From contig OZ024867.1 of the NCBI GenBank assembly GCA_964017155.1, forward strand, positions 13,876,720 through 13,940,719: a stretch of 64,000 nucleotides of DNA, read 5' to 3'. The stretch is from Oasisia sp. SBJ-2009. Taxonomy: Eukaryota; Annelida; Polychaeta; Sabellida; Siboglinidae. Below, piece by piece: positions 51,153-63,250 of the stretch. Position 1 is the first letter of the stretch. Each line of letters opens with the position of its first letter. The notes beneath the pieces were generated by a model. It was not told the DNA's origin, made no database searches, and was given only the letters and a program-made list of their open reading frames with translations. Made by a program: the position numbers and the translations under genes.

Positions 51153-53460
51153 CAGGGCACATCACATGACCTGTCAAACAAAGATGACACATCACATGAC
51201 CTGTCAAACAAAGATGACACATCACATGATCTGTCAAACAAAGATGACACATCACATGACCTGTCAAACAAAGATGACACATCACATGACCTGTCAAACA
51301 AAGATGACACATCACATGACCTGTCAAACAAAGATGACACATCACATGACCTGTCAAACAAAGATGACACATCACATGACCTGTCAAACAAAGATGACAC
51401 ATCACATGACCTGTCAAACAAAGATGACACATCACATGACCTGTCAAACAAAGATGACACATCACATGACCTGTCAAACAAAGATGACACATCACATGAC
51501 CTGTCAAACAAAGATGACACATCACATGATCTGTCAAACAAAGATGACACATCACATGACCTGTCAAACAAAGATGACACATCACATGATCTGTCAAACA
51601 AAGATGACACATCACATGACCTGTCAAACAAAGATGACACATCACATGACCTGTCAAACAAAGATGACACATCACATGACCTGTCAAACAAAGATGACAC
51701 ATCACATGACCTGTCAAACAAAGATGACACATCACATGACCTGTCAAACAAAGATGACACATCACATGACCTGTCAAACAAAGATGACACATCACATGAC
51801 CTGTCAAACAAAGATGACACATCACATGACCTGTCAAACAAAGATGACACATCACATGACCTGTCAAACAAAGATGACACATCACATGATCTGTCAAACA
51901 AAGATGACACATCACATGACCTGTCAAACAAAGATGACACATCACATGACCTGTCAAACAAAGATGACACATCACATGACCTGTCAAACAAAGATGACAC
52001 ATCACATGACCTGTCAAACAAAGATGACACATCACATGACCTGTCAAACAAAGATGACACATCACATGACCTGTCAGACAAAGATGACACATCACATGAC
52101 CTGTCAAACAAAGATGACACATCACATGACCTGTCAAACAAAGATGACACATCACATGACCTGTCAAACAAAGATGACACATCACATGATCTGTCAGACA
52201 AAGATGACACATCACATGATCTGTCAGACAAAGATGACACATCACATGACCTGTCAAACAAAGATGACACATCACATGACCTGTCAAACAAAGATGACAC
52301 ATCACATGACCTGTCAAACAAAGATGACACATCACATGACCTGTCAAACAAAGATGACACATCACATGACCTGTCAAACAAAGATGACACATCACATGAC
52401 CTGTCAAACAAAGATGACACATCACATGATCTGTCAGACAAAGATGACACATCACATGACCTGTCAAACAAAGATGACACATCACATGACCTGTCAAACA
52501 ACGATGACACATCACATGACCTGTCAAACAAAGATGACACATCACATGACCTGTCAAACAAAGATGACACATCACATGATCTGGCAGACAAAGATGACAC
52601 ATCACGACCTGTCAAACAAAGATGACACATCACATGACCTGTCAAACAAAGATGACACATCACATGACCTGTCAAACAAAGATGACACATCACATGACCT
52701 GTCAAACAAAGATGACACATCACATGACCTGGCAGACAAAGACAATTCATCACACAAAAAAGACAACACATCATGACCTGTCATCCAAAGACACATCACA
52801 TGGCCTGTCAGACAAAGCCGACATGCCACATGACCTGTCATCCAAAGATGACACATCACATGACCTGTCAGACAAAGACAACATGCCACATGACCTGTAA
52901 GACAAAGATGACACATCACATGACCTGTCAGACAAAGACACGCATCATATGACCTGTCGGACAAAGACGACATATGGCACATATGTGACTTGTCAAAGAT
53001 AACATATGACATTACTTGTCAGACAAGGATGACACATCACCTGCCAGACAAATATGACACATGACATGACAATATGAGACAAAGACGACAAATCACATGA
53101 CATGACATGTCAGTCAAACATGACACAATACATGGCCGTCAGAAAAAGATGACAAATCACATGACATTTCAGACAAAGATGACACGTGATTACATGACCA
53201 TCAGACAAAGATGATGGTCATGACATGTCAGACAAAGATGACAAATCACATGACATTTCAGACAAAGATGACACATGATTACATGACCATCAGACAAGGA
53301 TGATGCATCATGACATGTCAGACAAAGATGACAAATCACATGACATTTCAGACAAAGATGACACGTGATTCCATGACCGTCAGTCAAAGATGACACATCA
53401 CATGACATGTCAGACAAAGATGACACATTTACATAACTGTCAGACAAAGATGACAGGTGT
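51153..53460. repeat. 30-bp satellite, about 53 clean copies plus a degenerate tail
   Basis: Unit CATGACCTGTCAAACAAAGA then TGACACATCA. 51153-52740 is almost uniform, with rare C/T and A/G changes. 52741-53460 is a degraded tail with the same core. Since 30 is a multiple of three, frames stay open on both strands for more than 500 codons; these are not genes. Confidence 0.95.
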
Positions 53461-55401
53461 CTCATGTCAGTGTGATTTATGAAATGGTGCCTTACAGTTA
53501 CATGAACCATACACTTTGGCACTAGTCACCACATTTACTCTGAAGCTGCCTTTGGTTTGACTTGCTCCTAAACTCCCTGCGATCTGTACATTTCTTCGCA
53601 TTTTCAACACTCAATTTTGTAAGCAGCTATTGTAAATGAAAATCACATTTCAGTAGGTGACAACAATCATTGGCTTCAACATGTGGCATTAATTAGGTCA
53701 AAGTTAGCACTAATCCCCTTTGGGTCCATGCTAGCAATTTGGGATCATGTCATCTTTGATCGGCACAGCCTATCCAAACCAGTCAATTATTATAAAATAG
53801 GGGTCTAATATTGCTGCACTATGCAATATATATGCACTATGTTAGCCACAGAAGGGGCTGTGTGGAGTCCAAAGACCATAAATTATATCCCTAACCTAAC
53901 CCCTATTTTATAATAGTGGACTGGTCTAGATAGGCTGTGTGTCCCAAAGCTGACAAGATCCACAATTTGAACTGGTTGAAAACCAGATATAATAGGGGAC
54001 CTTATTTTTTCCATGCACAAGTGTCTATTAATGAACTTTAAAAATTTGAAAATCTACTAAAGTAGATATAGGACTCAAACCAAATTCAGCTTGAGACAAA
54101 TGGTTGCAACCAGTGCTAAAGATATCAACGTTTGAAAAATTACTTTAAAGATATCATGGCTCCATGAAGGCGTGAACATCAAATCTTCTTCTTCTTCCGG
54201 TAGTCCACTACCGTCAATTTTGATGACCTCGTCTTCGTGGATAGGTCACGTATCCTGTAAAGTAGTAGTAGTATGTTCTTATGTTTGCGCAATTGTTATT
54301 TAAGTGTTTCAGCCTCACTTTGAGTTTAACATAAATTAGTGGATACCAGCACTAACGTTGGCATTAATTGTGGAATATATGAAGTCATCTTTGTATATTT
54401 AATAAATGTGTTTTTGGGAGATATTATATATTATATTAAATTAATGTGATACTTGAAACAAGGGAATATTACTTTCATATGCTACCCTGCATGTCCCAAT
54501 TGAAACAATTTTCAAACACGACACGTTGGTTTAGTTGAGTTCAGCATGGAACGACCCATATAATATTAACACACATAGGTGTTCAAAAACACGCACAAAA
54601 TACACCAAAATAACCACTTTTGCACATCTTTAGTGTTAGAAAAACGCTGGGTTTCAATATCAAGTTAGTCATTATGGAATAAATTTACAAAGTAGACATT
54701 ACCTCATCATTGTTGTCATCTTATTTTGTCCACTTCTGAGTTGACACACTGACAGTGTCCACTTGTCCGGTATAATGTGTAGGCAATATGGTAGAAGATC
54801 TTTTGACTTCTCTCATCCTGGACACATTTAAGTCCTGGCCAGGAGTCTATCCACTGACCACACAGATAAATGACCACACATATTTTATGTCCTCTACCAC
54901 AGCCCACATACAGGACAAGGAGACACGTCTCAGGCCGCAGTCAACTTGTCAACTGACTTCAAGGTGACAGTGGAAATGTTTGCTAAACTCTCCAAAATGT
55001 CTGCCTCCTCTCAGCTCATGAGAGGAACCTTGAACCTTGTGAAGTCCGTGCGTGCTGGTACCTGCATCTGTGCCAAAACAAACAGTCGGTTAGGGGCCAT
55101 CTCAGAATTTATGTGAACCGTTTCACTACGATAAAGAGCTCTTAGACTTAAAGAAAATTCATCCGTAAACAAAATCCGTAGTTAAACTAAAGGTGATCAC
55201 GGTCACGGTGTTAACAGTTTTCATGTATTCATGATCACTGTTAGTGTTAAGGATCAACATTTATTTTAGGGTGAAAAACAGAGCTCTTAACAAGGTTAGT
55301 GAAATGGTCTCCTGATATCAGACGTCATTCCTCTGAATTCTTTGGAAAAACATGCATGTGTATCAACATATTGTGGTAAAAAACCTTTAATCCCATACTA
55401 C
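53461..55401. other. No gene seen
   Basis: AT-rich. A block near 53840 (AGCCACAGAAGGGGCTGTGT) has an inverted relative near 61540 (CATAGCCCCTTCTGGGGCTA), so both are copies of one interspersed repeat. Confidence 0.5.
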
Positions 55402-55526
55402 GACTACTACTACAACTATTATTACTATTATTATTACTACTACTATTACTGCTGCTACTACTATTATTACTAATAATACTACAACTATTATTACTACTAC
55501 CTACTACTATTACTGCTGTTTCTATA
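55402..55526. repeat. (ACT)n/(ATT)n trinucleotide tract
   Basis: Mixed ACT, ATT and GCT triplets over about 125 bp. Confidence 0.9.
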
Positions 55527-56530
55527 GGGTACTATTTGGTCGGGTAATGGTAGACCAGCAGGTTATAACCTGTAAGTTTATTTTTTTTTGCATTTCTACA
55601 GGTATTAATCTTGCATAAATCATTGTATTTAAAGTACTTTTTTTAAAGAAATGTCCTAATTTGTGTACATGTTAATATTTAAACAATTTGTTCAGACTAA
55701 TGATCTTTATTTTTAAAGTAATTTGTTAGCTATATTTCTACGTTTATTTCATACTTAGTATGTGTTTTTATGTATATGTGCGTATCTTAAAACTATCTTT
55801 GTAAAGTGCTCGAGACCAATTTTATATTAATCAGATACTTTTAACTAACTAATTGGATGCATTGATTTAGCCAACATCACTCCTATTTATGCTCTGTAGA
55901 ACACACATGCATATCTGAATTGCGTTTAAAAAATAATTGTTCACTAGTTAAAAAAGGTTGTCATAGTAAATAGCAAGATAAGGATACTGCAGAAGGAAGC
56001 GTGCAGTGACAAAAAGCTACTTTCTATGTTTTCTGCACCATACACATACTGTATATTATATGCTTCTTATTAGTTTATATTCCATTGTAACACGAGACAT
56101 ATATTCCAGTGTTTCTATTCATCCGTCGTTTCAGCAACAAATAATGTGTACATTTGTAATGGAAAACGTTACATAAATCACAGATATACAATAATGCATT
56201 GATCACAACCCTGGTTACTGGTATGTTCCATGTTACATCAGAAAACTAGGCCTAGTCCCTAGGGCCTTTTACACAGGCCGTTTTAAATATCCTTTAAAGT
56301 TGCATTCTGACATAATTTCCCATTTATAACGCATTTTAGAAAAGTCAATGTACATCATGACCGATATTTGGTTATTAGTATACTTCCTACCACATGTCTC
56401 ACTTTGTGGTTTTATACGTTATTTGATCAAATATAAGTTTGCAACAAACAACGGCTCTAGAGTTTCCCAAAAGTTGATCTATTTTTACCATCGGAAATCT
56501 CCGGTCAACGTAAGTAAACGATGGGGCAAA
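55527..56530. other. No gene seen
   Basis: AT-rich non-coding sequence. Confidence 0.4.
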
Positions 56531-56776
56531 CTAAAAGGCGGGCCACAATGGGGTTCCACAAATCTACGTTAGTCGCTAGGGGCGCCACTAGGCAACTAGA
56601 CCCTAGTTGTTTAAATCATCCTCAATTAGCCATTGACCGTACAGGCGCATAGCCAGCGATAGTTTGTATGTGGGCAACTGGGCATGCCGTAAATATGGAG
56701 CGTATTGAGCGGTGGCATCTTTGTGAATGTGGTATGGCGTTTCCGTGCAGTCTGCCAATTGTGGCCCGCCTTTTAG
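56531..56776. repeat. 246-bp element bounded by 19-bp perfect inverted repeats
   Basis: CTAAAAGGCGGGCCACAAT at 56531-56549 and its exact reverse complement at 56758-56776. Similarity extends outward for about 9 more bases with mismatches (GGGGCAAA against GGGGCCACA). No target duplication was found. It could be a MITE or a fold-back element. Confidence 0.5.
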
Positions 56777-58265
56777 TGTGGCCCCCTCCTGACAGCGCTT
56801 TTCACTGGAATTCCCTTCTTCGAGGTCTAAACCAATCAGTGAATTCTAACTGGCGAAGCTTGCCAGGATTTTTTTTCGTCTTTTGCTCCTTTTTATCTTA
56901 AAATGGCATATTATGTGAAAATAAGTTGATAGGTAGTTGAGGAAAACAATATATAGTGTATGGAGAATGCTGGTTTACTGGAAAATGTTATTTTAAACAT
57001 GGCAGAAGTCAGAATGCAACTTTAAATAATACATACAAATAAATAATTAAAAGGCTTTTAAATAAGTCACATTAGCCATTTAATGTTTAGACTGGGCACT
57101 CATAGTTTATAAAGACAAATAATAAAATGTTCACAAAGTGTAAGTAATAAGAGCCTTCCGCTTTCTGTGAAAAAATCGGATGAGAAACTATTTTATTTTT
57201 ACGCGGCCTAGCGCATGTACAATTAACAAATGTACCCACATACTAATATAGCATTACTAGTTTAGTTACCGACACGTTATGTAATCATCGTATCCAGTAC
57301 ATAGGACTAGAACTAGGAATTTTCAAATCTCCATCAGTCCATATCATATCAGAAAATCATACTTGCTTTCATGGCATAAACGATCACGATTCATTTCGCT
57401 CTTACACGTACAGACAACGACCACGCACCTCACTTCACCTCTTTTCTTTACGGCTTGTCGACGTTGTCGCAATGATCAATTGTCGAAGAAGCCGTTACAT
57501 GACGATCAGTCACAGTGCGCTACACTTACAGTATCCCGGCAGATAACTGACAGTTGGTAAATCGAGGGTAGCTTCTGTGTGCGCAATACTTCGGCTAGCG
57601 TTTAGCTTCACAGTTAGCATTAAAATGGTGAAGGACACAACAACGACCGCCATGACGGCCTTACCACAACAGTCAGCCGCAGCGATACCTAGCGGGCGAG
57701 GATGTCTTACTCCTGGTAAAAAAAATAGGGTAGAGACGTTGACCGACTTGCAGGCCTTATTTTAAATACAAATTAAATTAAGATAGTGTCATATTAGTAA
57801 CTATGATATTTTAGCTGGTAATATAAAAATATTATTATAAAAATAAAAAAAATTATATTTTATATACTGAAACATGTTGTAAGCGTGAACCCCGTTTGAG
57901 TCGCGTGCATGTGGGGTGTCACTCTCAGCGTATTTAGAAGAACGTGTCGAGTAATCGTAGTCGTTGTCGTGCAGTCTTAATTGCGCTCGCCAGGAATCAG
58001 TAAAGGGGTACTTTCTATAAGATAACATCGAAACTCTGAACTCCCTACTATACTTCAGGACTTCCTTCAGAAGGTCCTACAATTTGACATGTTTCAACTT
58101 CAAGTTCGCCGGTAAATTTATAAGTCCATGACAAAACATGACCGACAGTCTCATATTAATATAATAATTTAGAAGCTGAAATTGTAGACCAGAGGCATGT
58201 TCCCGCTCCTCTGATCTCCCCCTCTGCTTCCTTTTCTGTCGTTTTTAAAGTCCCTCTCTTAATCG
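56777..58265. other. No confirmed gene; one possible first exon at 57625
   Basis: Mostly AT-rich. An ATG at 57625 opens MVKDTTTTAMTALPQQSAAA and IPSGRGCLTPG before CCTG|GTAAAA. The higher GC content and donor-like end could mark a first coding exon, but no partner exon was found. Confidence 0.3.
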
Positions 58266-58270
58266 CTAAT

Positions 58271-58435
58271 GACGTCCGCCTTCTCAAGATGGCGCCCCAG
58301 TGACGTCCGCCTTCTCAAGATGGCGTCCCAGTGACGTCCGCCTTCTCAAGATGGCGTCCCAGTGACGTCCGCCTTCTCAAGATGGCGTCCCAGTGACGTC
58401 CGCCTTCTTAAGATGGCGTCCCAGTGACGTCTAGT
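58271..58435. promoter_or_regulatory. 31-bp repeat x5 combining CRE-like TGACGTC and YY1-like AAGATGGCG
   Basis: TGACGTCCGCCTTCTCAAGA then TGGCGTCCCAG repeats every 31 bp (GACGTCCG at 58271, 58302, 58333, 58364 and 58395). TGACGTC is the core of the cAMP response element, and AAGATGGCG matches the YY1 consensus. Three more copies lie at 59040-59141. A regulatory role is inferred from motifs only. Confidence 0.55.
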
Positions 58436-59039
58436 CTCGCTTAACCGACTGTCGTTCGGCTGCGGAACTACGCCGAGAAGACAGTCTGGCTACATTAACG
58501 GCTTTTGTTTGGGTAGCAGCCGTGATCTATAAAATGCTGCCACCTCACGGACACTGCCGTAAAATATATATTTTTTATAAACAACTGCAAATTTGTATTT
58601 CTATTTATTTTGTGTTAATATAAGTTTAATTTTTAATAGTTTTTATAATACAGCATTATTTGATCAAAAGGTTTCCTTATTTAATTTGTATGCTATCCGT
58701 GTCGAGCTAGACAATGCTGCCACCTCACGGATACTGGTTAATCCTGCCGTAATTCTTATTTTATAAACAACGGTAAATTTGAATTTTTACTTACTTTTGT
58801 GTTAATATAAGTTCAATGGTGAATATTTTTCATATGGTATTATTATCTTGTAAAAGTATATCGTTATTTTAATTTTAATTTTTATTTCATAGTTGGCCTG
58901 AGAGCCAATCAGCGTCTCTACCCTAATCTGGGGTAAGGCTGCCCGGATGTAGAAACTTACCCCCATATACTGTCCCAGGCGCAGTTGAGGGGGCTTAAAA
59001 GTGCTGCCACCTCACGGAGTCTGGGTAACCGAGGCTAAG
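58436..59039. repeat. Three copies of TGCTGCCACCTCACGGA in diverged units
   Basis: The 17-mer lies at 58535, 58715 and 59002. The first two are followed by similar AT-rich stretches (ATTTGTATTTCTATTTATTT against ATTTGAATTTTTACTTACTT), showing an old duplication of about 180 bp. No gene seen. Confidence 0.7.
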
Positions 59040-59141
59040 TGACGTCCGCCTTCTCAAGATGGCGTCCCATGCAGTGACGTTTTAACGTCCGCCTTCTCAA
59101 GATGGCGTCCCAGTGACGTCCGCTTTCTCAAGATGGCGTCC
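59040..59141. promoter_or_regulatory. Second block of the CRE/YY1-like 31-bp repeat (3 copies)
   Basis: TGACGTCCGCCTTCTCAAGA and relatives, with AAGATGGCG three times. It lies 280 bp beyond the 3' end of the U2 gene. Confidence 0.5.
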
Positions 59142-59423
59142 GCAAGATCGCCATCCAGGGATTATTCACACAATTTTACTTTCGAGTCAACACTCAAACC
59201 ACACACAATCTTACTTTAGTTTAGTCTCACAATTGACCGGCGGTGATTCCTTTTAATCTTATCCTGTCATAATATACGGCTTTAGCTTAACATCGGTGAA
59301 CGTTGGTACGTGTATTGATCCAATCTATATAATTCCAAGCGAAGCCAAGCGAAGCGACAAACAAAGCGAGCAATCGAAAAAGAAAGTGAATGAATTGTTA
59401 TAGTTGATTTCTCCCTGTTGGGA
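59142..59423. other. No gene seen; 3' flank of the U2 gene
   Basis: Non-coding. Directly after the U2 3' end there is no clear match to the snRNA 3' box that I could establish by eye. Confidence 0.4.
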
Positions 59424-59611
59424 GTGGGCCGATCCCGGAGGTACTGCAATACCGGGCCAACCCGTGGAGAAGTCGGAGCAAGCTCCTGCATCTTCTCCCA
59501 GTTCCAAAAATCAGTTTAATATCGAAGTTCCCCAGCGGGGAACGTATCAGATATTAAGCTGATAAGAACAGATACTACACTTTGATCTTAGCCAAAAGGC
59601 CGAGAAGCGAT
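59424..59611 (-). ncRNA. U2 spliceosomal snRNA
   Basis: 188 nt on the - strand. The 5' end reads ATCGCTTCTCGGCCTTTTGG, the universal U2 start, followed by the branch-point recognition sequence GTGTAGTATCTGTTC. Stem IIb is GTTCCCC-GCT-GGGGAAC (perfect 7-bp stem). The Sm site ATTTTTGG is at 59504-59511. The stem III region has GGAGCTTGCTCC, and the terminal stem-loop reads CCCGGTATTGCAGTACCTCC with GGG closing. The length equals that of vertebrate U2 and all functional elements are present, so this is likely an active gene rather than a pseudogene. U2 pairs with the intron branch site and with U6 in the spliceosome. The promoter (PSE) should be upstream at about 59660-59675, but I could not assign it. 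Only one copy is in the window. Confidence 0.95.
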
Positions 59612-61139
59612 GATTGATATAGCTTGTTGATCGACTCTGATGATATTTACGGAAACAATCAACATGGAATCGAGCGTAATCTGATAACAGCAAACGTTGA
59701 AGCGATCAACTCTGATGAACGTTTACCGACGGCTTAAATCTTATCCTGTTGATTATATGAAAGTTTACCGAAAGCATACATCCTGATCCTGTAGATTATA
59801 CTTTGGAATGTCGAAGTTGTTTATTTGTGTCTATAGCTGGTAATGTTAACTATAAACGTAATAACGCTTTTCTACACTACATAGATAATTCTATACGCTT
59901 TTATAAAATTATAGCGGTGGTTCTTTACAATGTGTCACACGCGCGTAGGCCTAGTCTTAATTTATTTAGTAAAGAAATGACAATTTGTGATTTTGTCATT
60001 GTTAGTTTTCATCTTTTTTTAGTTTCTTAGTTAGGCTGGTTAAGTAACATATTAATTACCCTATTAAACAATTTACACTTTTCGTTGCCCAATTTAGTTA
60101 CTAACTAAAAAAGCATACAGTCACTGTCTGTCCTCGTTTTCTCCGGTAACCAATAAACCAACACTCACTGCATGCTGCAACCACTACACGTCATCGCAAG
60201 TAGACTGAACCCTGGACCGTGGCTGCTGAAACACGTACGGGCTATGTTGACGTGGTCCATCTTCGAGCGATGCTTGGTGGCCAATATCCAGTCATCTTTC
60301 GGCCAATGTTGCGCTGAATGTTCCCGGTTTTCACATCACATGATGCCCGTGGTGTTCTTACACACTCACGTTATATTCATAAACGTAACTTTCGTCTGTT
60401 ATGTAGAACTTTTTTACGTAACTTTAGCGTCTAGACACCGCATCGTGACAGGAGGGGGACGACACAGCCAGTCTGGAGTGGTCGTTCTGGAACCCGATAC
60501 GACCGATGACGTGTTGTGCTAGGCAGGCTCATAAGGTCGCTACGAAATTCGACAGTATCTAGGCTGAGTCTATAAATCACGAAACTACAAGCCTACAAGT
60601 GACTGTGACACACAAACGCCCACTGCGTGGAGACCTGGAGGGCTAGGAGCATCAAGTGTCAACACCTCAATATCTAAGATAGGATCACGTGGTCACAACT
60701 TATACTCTTATTGCTTTCGCGGGGGCTGGTGGCAAGATTAGCCCCCGATATATACAAGGATTTGAAGGGATGAGTTTTTGTTTTATACATGTTTGGGGAG
60801 CGTGAAGGTCGGATTTCTGGGGAGTTCCAAGGGGGTGCAAATCGAAATTTACAAAGTGCCTAAAACTCTTTAAAAAGTCACCGTAGCGGAACCGTTATAC
60901 CGTGAGAACAACCCACGTCACAGGCGGAGAAGCTGTATGAATGTTTGCAAGGATTTAACCGAGGTTTAAATTAAATAGGGTCGACATGTGCATCAAGTCA
61001 GCGGAATCATGGTGATACTATAACTAAAACCACTAAATGTAAAATGTATGGATATGATTCGGCCAGTTAAATTTGTAGGCGAGCCTTAGATGGTGGATTT
61101 TTTTTATAGCTTTTTGGGCCTTCTTACCTAGCTCTTGGA
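59612..61139. other. No protein gene seen
   Basis: Upstream of U2 there is a loose repetition of TCAACTCTGATGA and GTTTACCGA (59635-59780). Near 60720 a 7-bp inverted repeat, GGGGGCT...AGCCCCC, spans about 26 bp. Open frames at 59803 and 60172 show no known domain. Confidence 0.4.
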
Positions 61140-61152
61140 ATAACATATGATG

Positions 61153-61237
<85 letters not shown>
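61140..61237. repeat. (AT)n microsatellite
   Basis: About 95 bp of alternating AT. Confidence 0.95.
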
Positions 61238-61238
<1 letters not shown>

Positions 61239-62927
61239 CCTGACGTGATTGTGAATAATCCCAGGTTTGGCGCGAAATGCAAAAAATGGCGTACGCGGGT
61301 CGTTCGCGAGCATTTCGGATACTACGTCACTTCACAGTGCGTGACGCGTATCCAAGGCGATATAGTGCCTCTGCGAAAGGTAAGAACAGACACTTCTGTT
61401 TTCCGCACAAAGCATCTTCTTATCTTAGTAAAGGATTAATATATTTCCACTAGAGCCAACACATGAAAAGGAAGACGCAATGTGTGCAGGGTGGTATATT
61501 ATTATCGCTGTCAGTTCTTTGCAATTGGTGTGTGTAGACTCCACATAGCCCCTTCTGGGGCTACCATATGAGTTGTGCAGTGCGCATGAGCCAATGATGT
61601 GAATTTAGAAGTAAACTAAGAAAACCAGGGAAATGCACAAAACTGTCACAAGCAGACTTAGAACTCTATATTGTACTTCCAATGTTTTAACAGTTTGGTT
61701 TACTCTCGTTGTGAGGGAAATGAAAAGAAGTACCATATAGGTCCCTTATACCTTTATCAGAGAAGTAATATATTCCAGTATTTGTCTTGATCATTATTCA
61801 TATATAATTGCGTATGCACTGATGACAAATGAAATTAATTTGTGGGGCTGAGAACCTCCTCTTTTCCCAAGCCTATGCTCAAACCGCCATTGTTCTGAGA
61901 CGCATGGGTGCTGATTACACATTTCTGCAGCCCTCTGGTCATAACTTCTGAGTGTGTGCGTGCGTGCGTGCGTGCGTGCATGTTGTGTGCATGCTGTGTA
62001 CTTGGGTATGTGTATTTGCCTTCTTGTCAGTACTTTCCTTTTAAAGCCTTCTCTACAAACAGGCATCTTAAAAATTAGTCTGCTCAATAGTGGTGCGCAT
62101 AAAGGTATTTCTGTTTGTACTTTGAGTAGGCAGTAGGTGTCAAACATGTTGATGACTGAATTGATTTCTACTCAGATCACACGATACAGTAAACAAAACT
62201 TCGATGAATATCAGTATTGACATTTCGGATTCCGAAAGCAAGACGGTGGTCTCTCGCGATCATAATATTATTATTATTTTCACTGGCCTAACATACGTAG
62301 GCGTTTGTTAACTTGGCGTCCTTCCTGCTTACGACGATTCCACGCGATGGCTATTTGCTAGTGTCTACCCCTCCACGTCCAAATGCCCTTTTATGGCTGT
62401 TCCGATGTACAAACATATTTAAGTTTAGGGTTAGTTTTAGGGTTAATATTAGGTTTACGCTTTAGTTAGATTGTATTCGATTAAATTCAGTTGGATTGAA
62501 GGTACTTTTGACAAGATTGACATCAGACGTTTACGTGGATTTGTACGTGGATTTGTACGTAGAGGGGTAGCAAATAGCCACTTCCACGACCACAGGTGGG
62601 CCAGTTGTTCTTGTAAGAACTATAACATTCCGACTGACCACAGATCTGTGTAAGCCTGGATCGTGCCCAGTTTGTAATTGCACGTATAATATTATTGTAG
62701 AAATAGCTGAACATATATAAGGTTTAATAATTGTAATGCAGTATCCCATTTTAACGGTTTCTCAAAACGCATTACGCTTTACTCCCTCCCTGGTAGACCT
62801 GTTCAATCGAACACCAGGTCGACTTCCCCAGGAAGCATCCAGCCACGTTCCAATTAATGCGCGAATATCACTATATCCAGGTACTAAGCGAACTGGAACA
62901 ATTAACGCAGAGAGAGAGAGAGAGAGA
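61238..62927. other. No confirmed gene; possible exon at 61250-61380
   Basis: A GC-richer, CpG-containing stretch (TTTGGCGCGAAATGC, TCGTTCGCGAGC) ends at GCGAAAG|GTAAGAACAG, a good donor, so it could be a 5' exon. No homologue is recognised. A (TGCG)n tract lies at 61960-61980. Telomere-like TTAGGGTTAG occurs once near 62427. Confidence 0.3.
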
Positions 62928-63250
62928 GACGGACGGACGGACGGACGGACGGACGGACGGACGGACGGACGGACGGACGGACGGACGGACGGACGGACGG
63001 ACGGACGGACGGACGGACGGACGGACGGACGGACGGACGGACGGACGGACGGACGGACGGACGGACGGACGGACGGACGGACGGACGGACGGACGGACGG
63101 ACGGACGGACGGACGGACGGACGGACGGACGGACGGACGGACGGACGGACGGACGGACGGACGGACGGACGGACGGACGGACGGACGGACGGACGGACGG
63201 ACGGACGGACGGACGGACGGACGGACGGACGGACGGACGGACAGACGGAC
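62928..63250. repeat. (GGAC)n tetranucleotide microsatellite
   Basis: About 78 uninterrupted copies of ACGG/GGAC after a (GA)n lead-in, ending in ACAGACGGACACGGACAGAC. Frames on both strands stay open (DGRT and SVRP repeats) and are artefacts. Confidence 0.95.

Noticed and set aside
51136..53012. Very long ORFs on both strands (over 500 codons) with MTHHMTCQTK and CDVSSLFDRS repeats
   Set aside because: They are read through a 30-bp satellite; any unit of a multiple of three without stops stays open. No start context, splice sites or non-repeat sequence.
62425..62460. Telomeric TTAGGG repeat
   Set aside because: Only one or two imperfect copies (TTAGGGTTAG, TTAGGGTTAA); chance or a degenerate relic.
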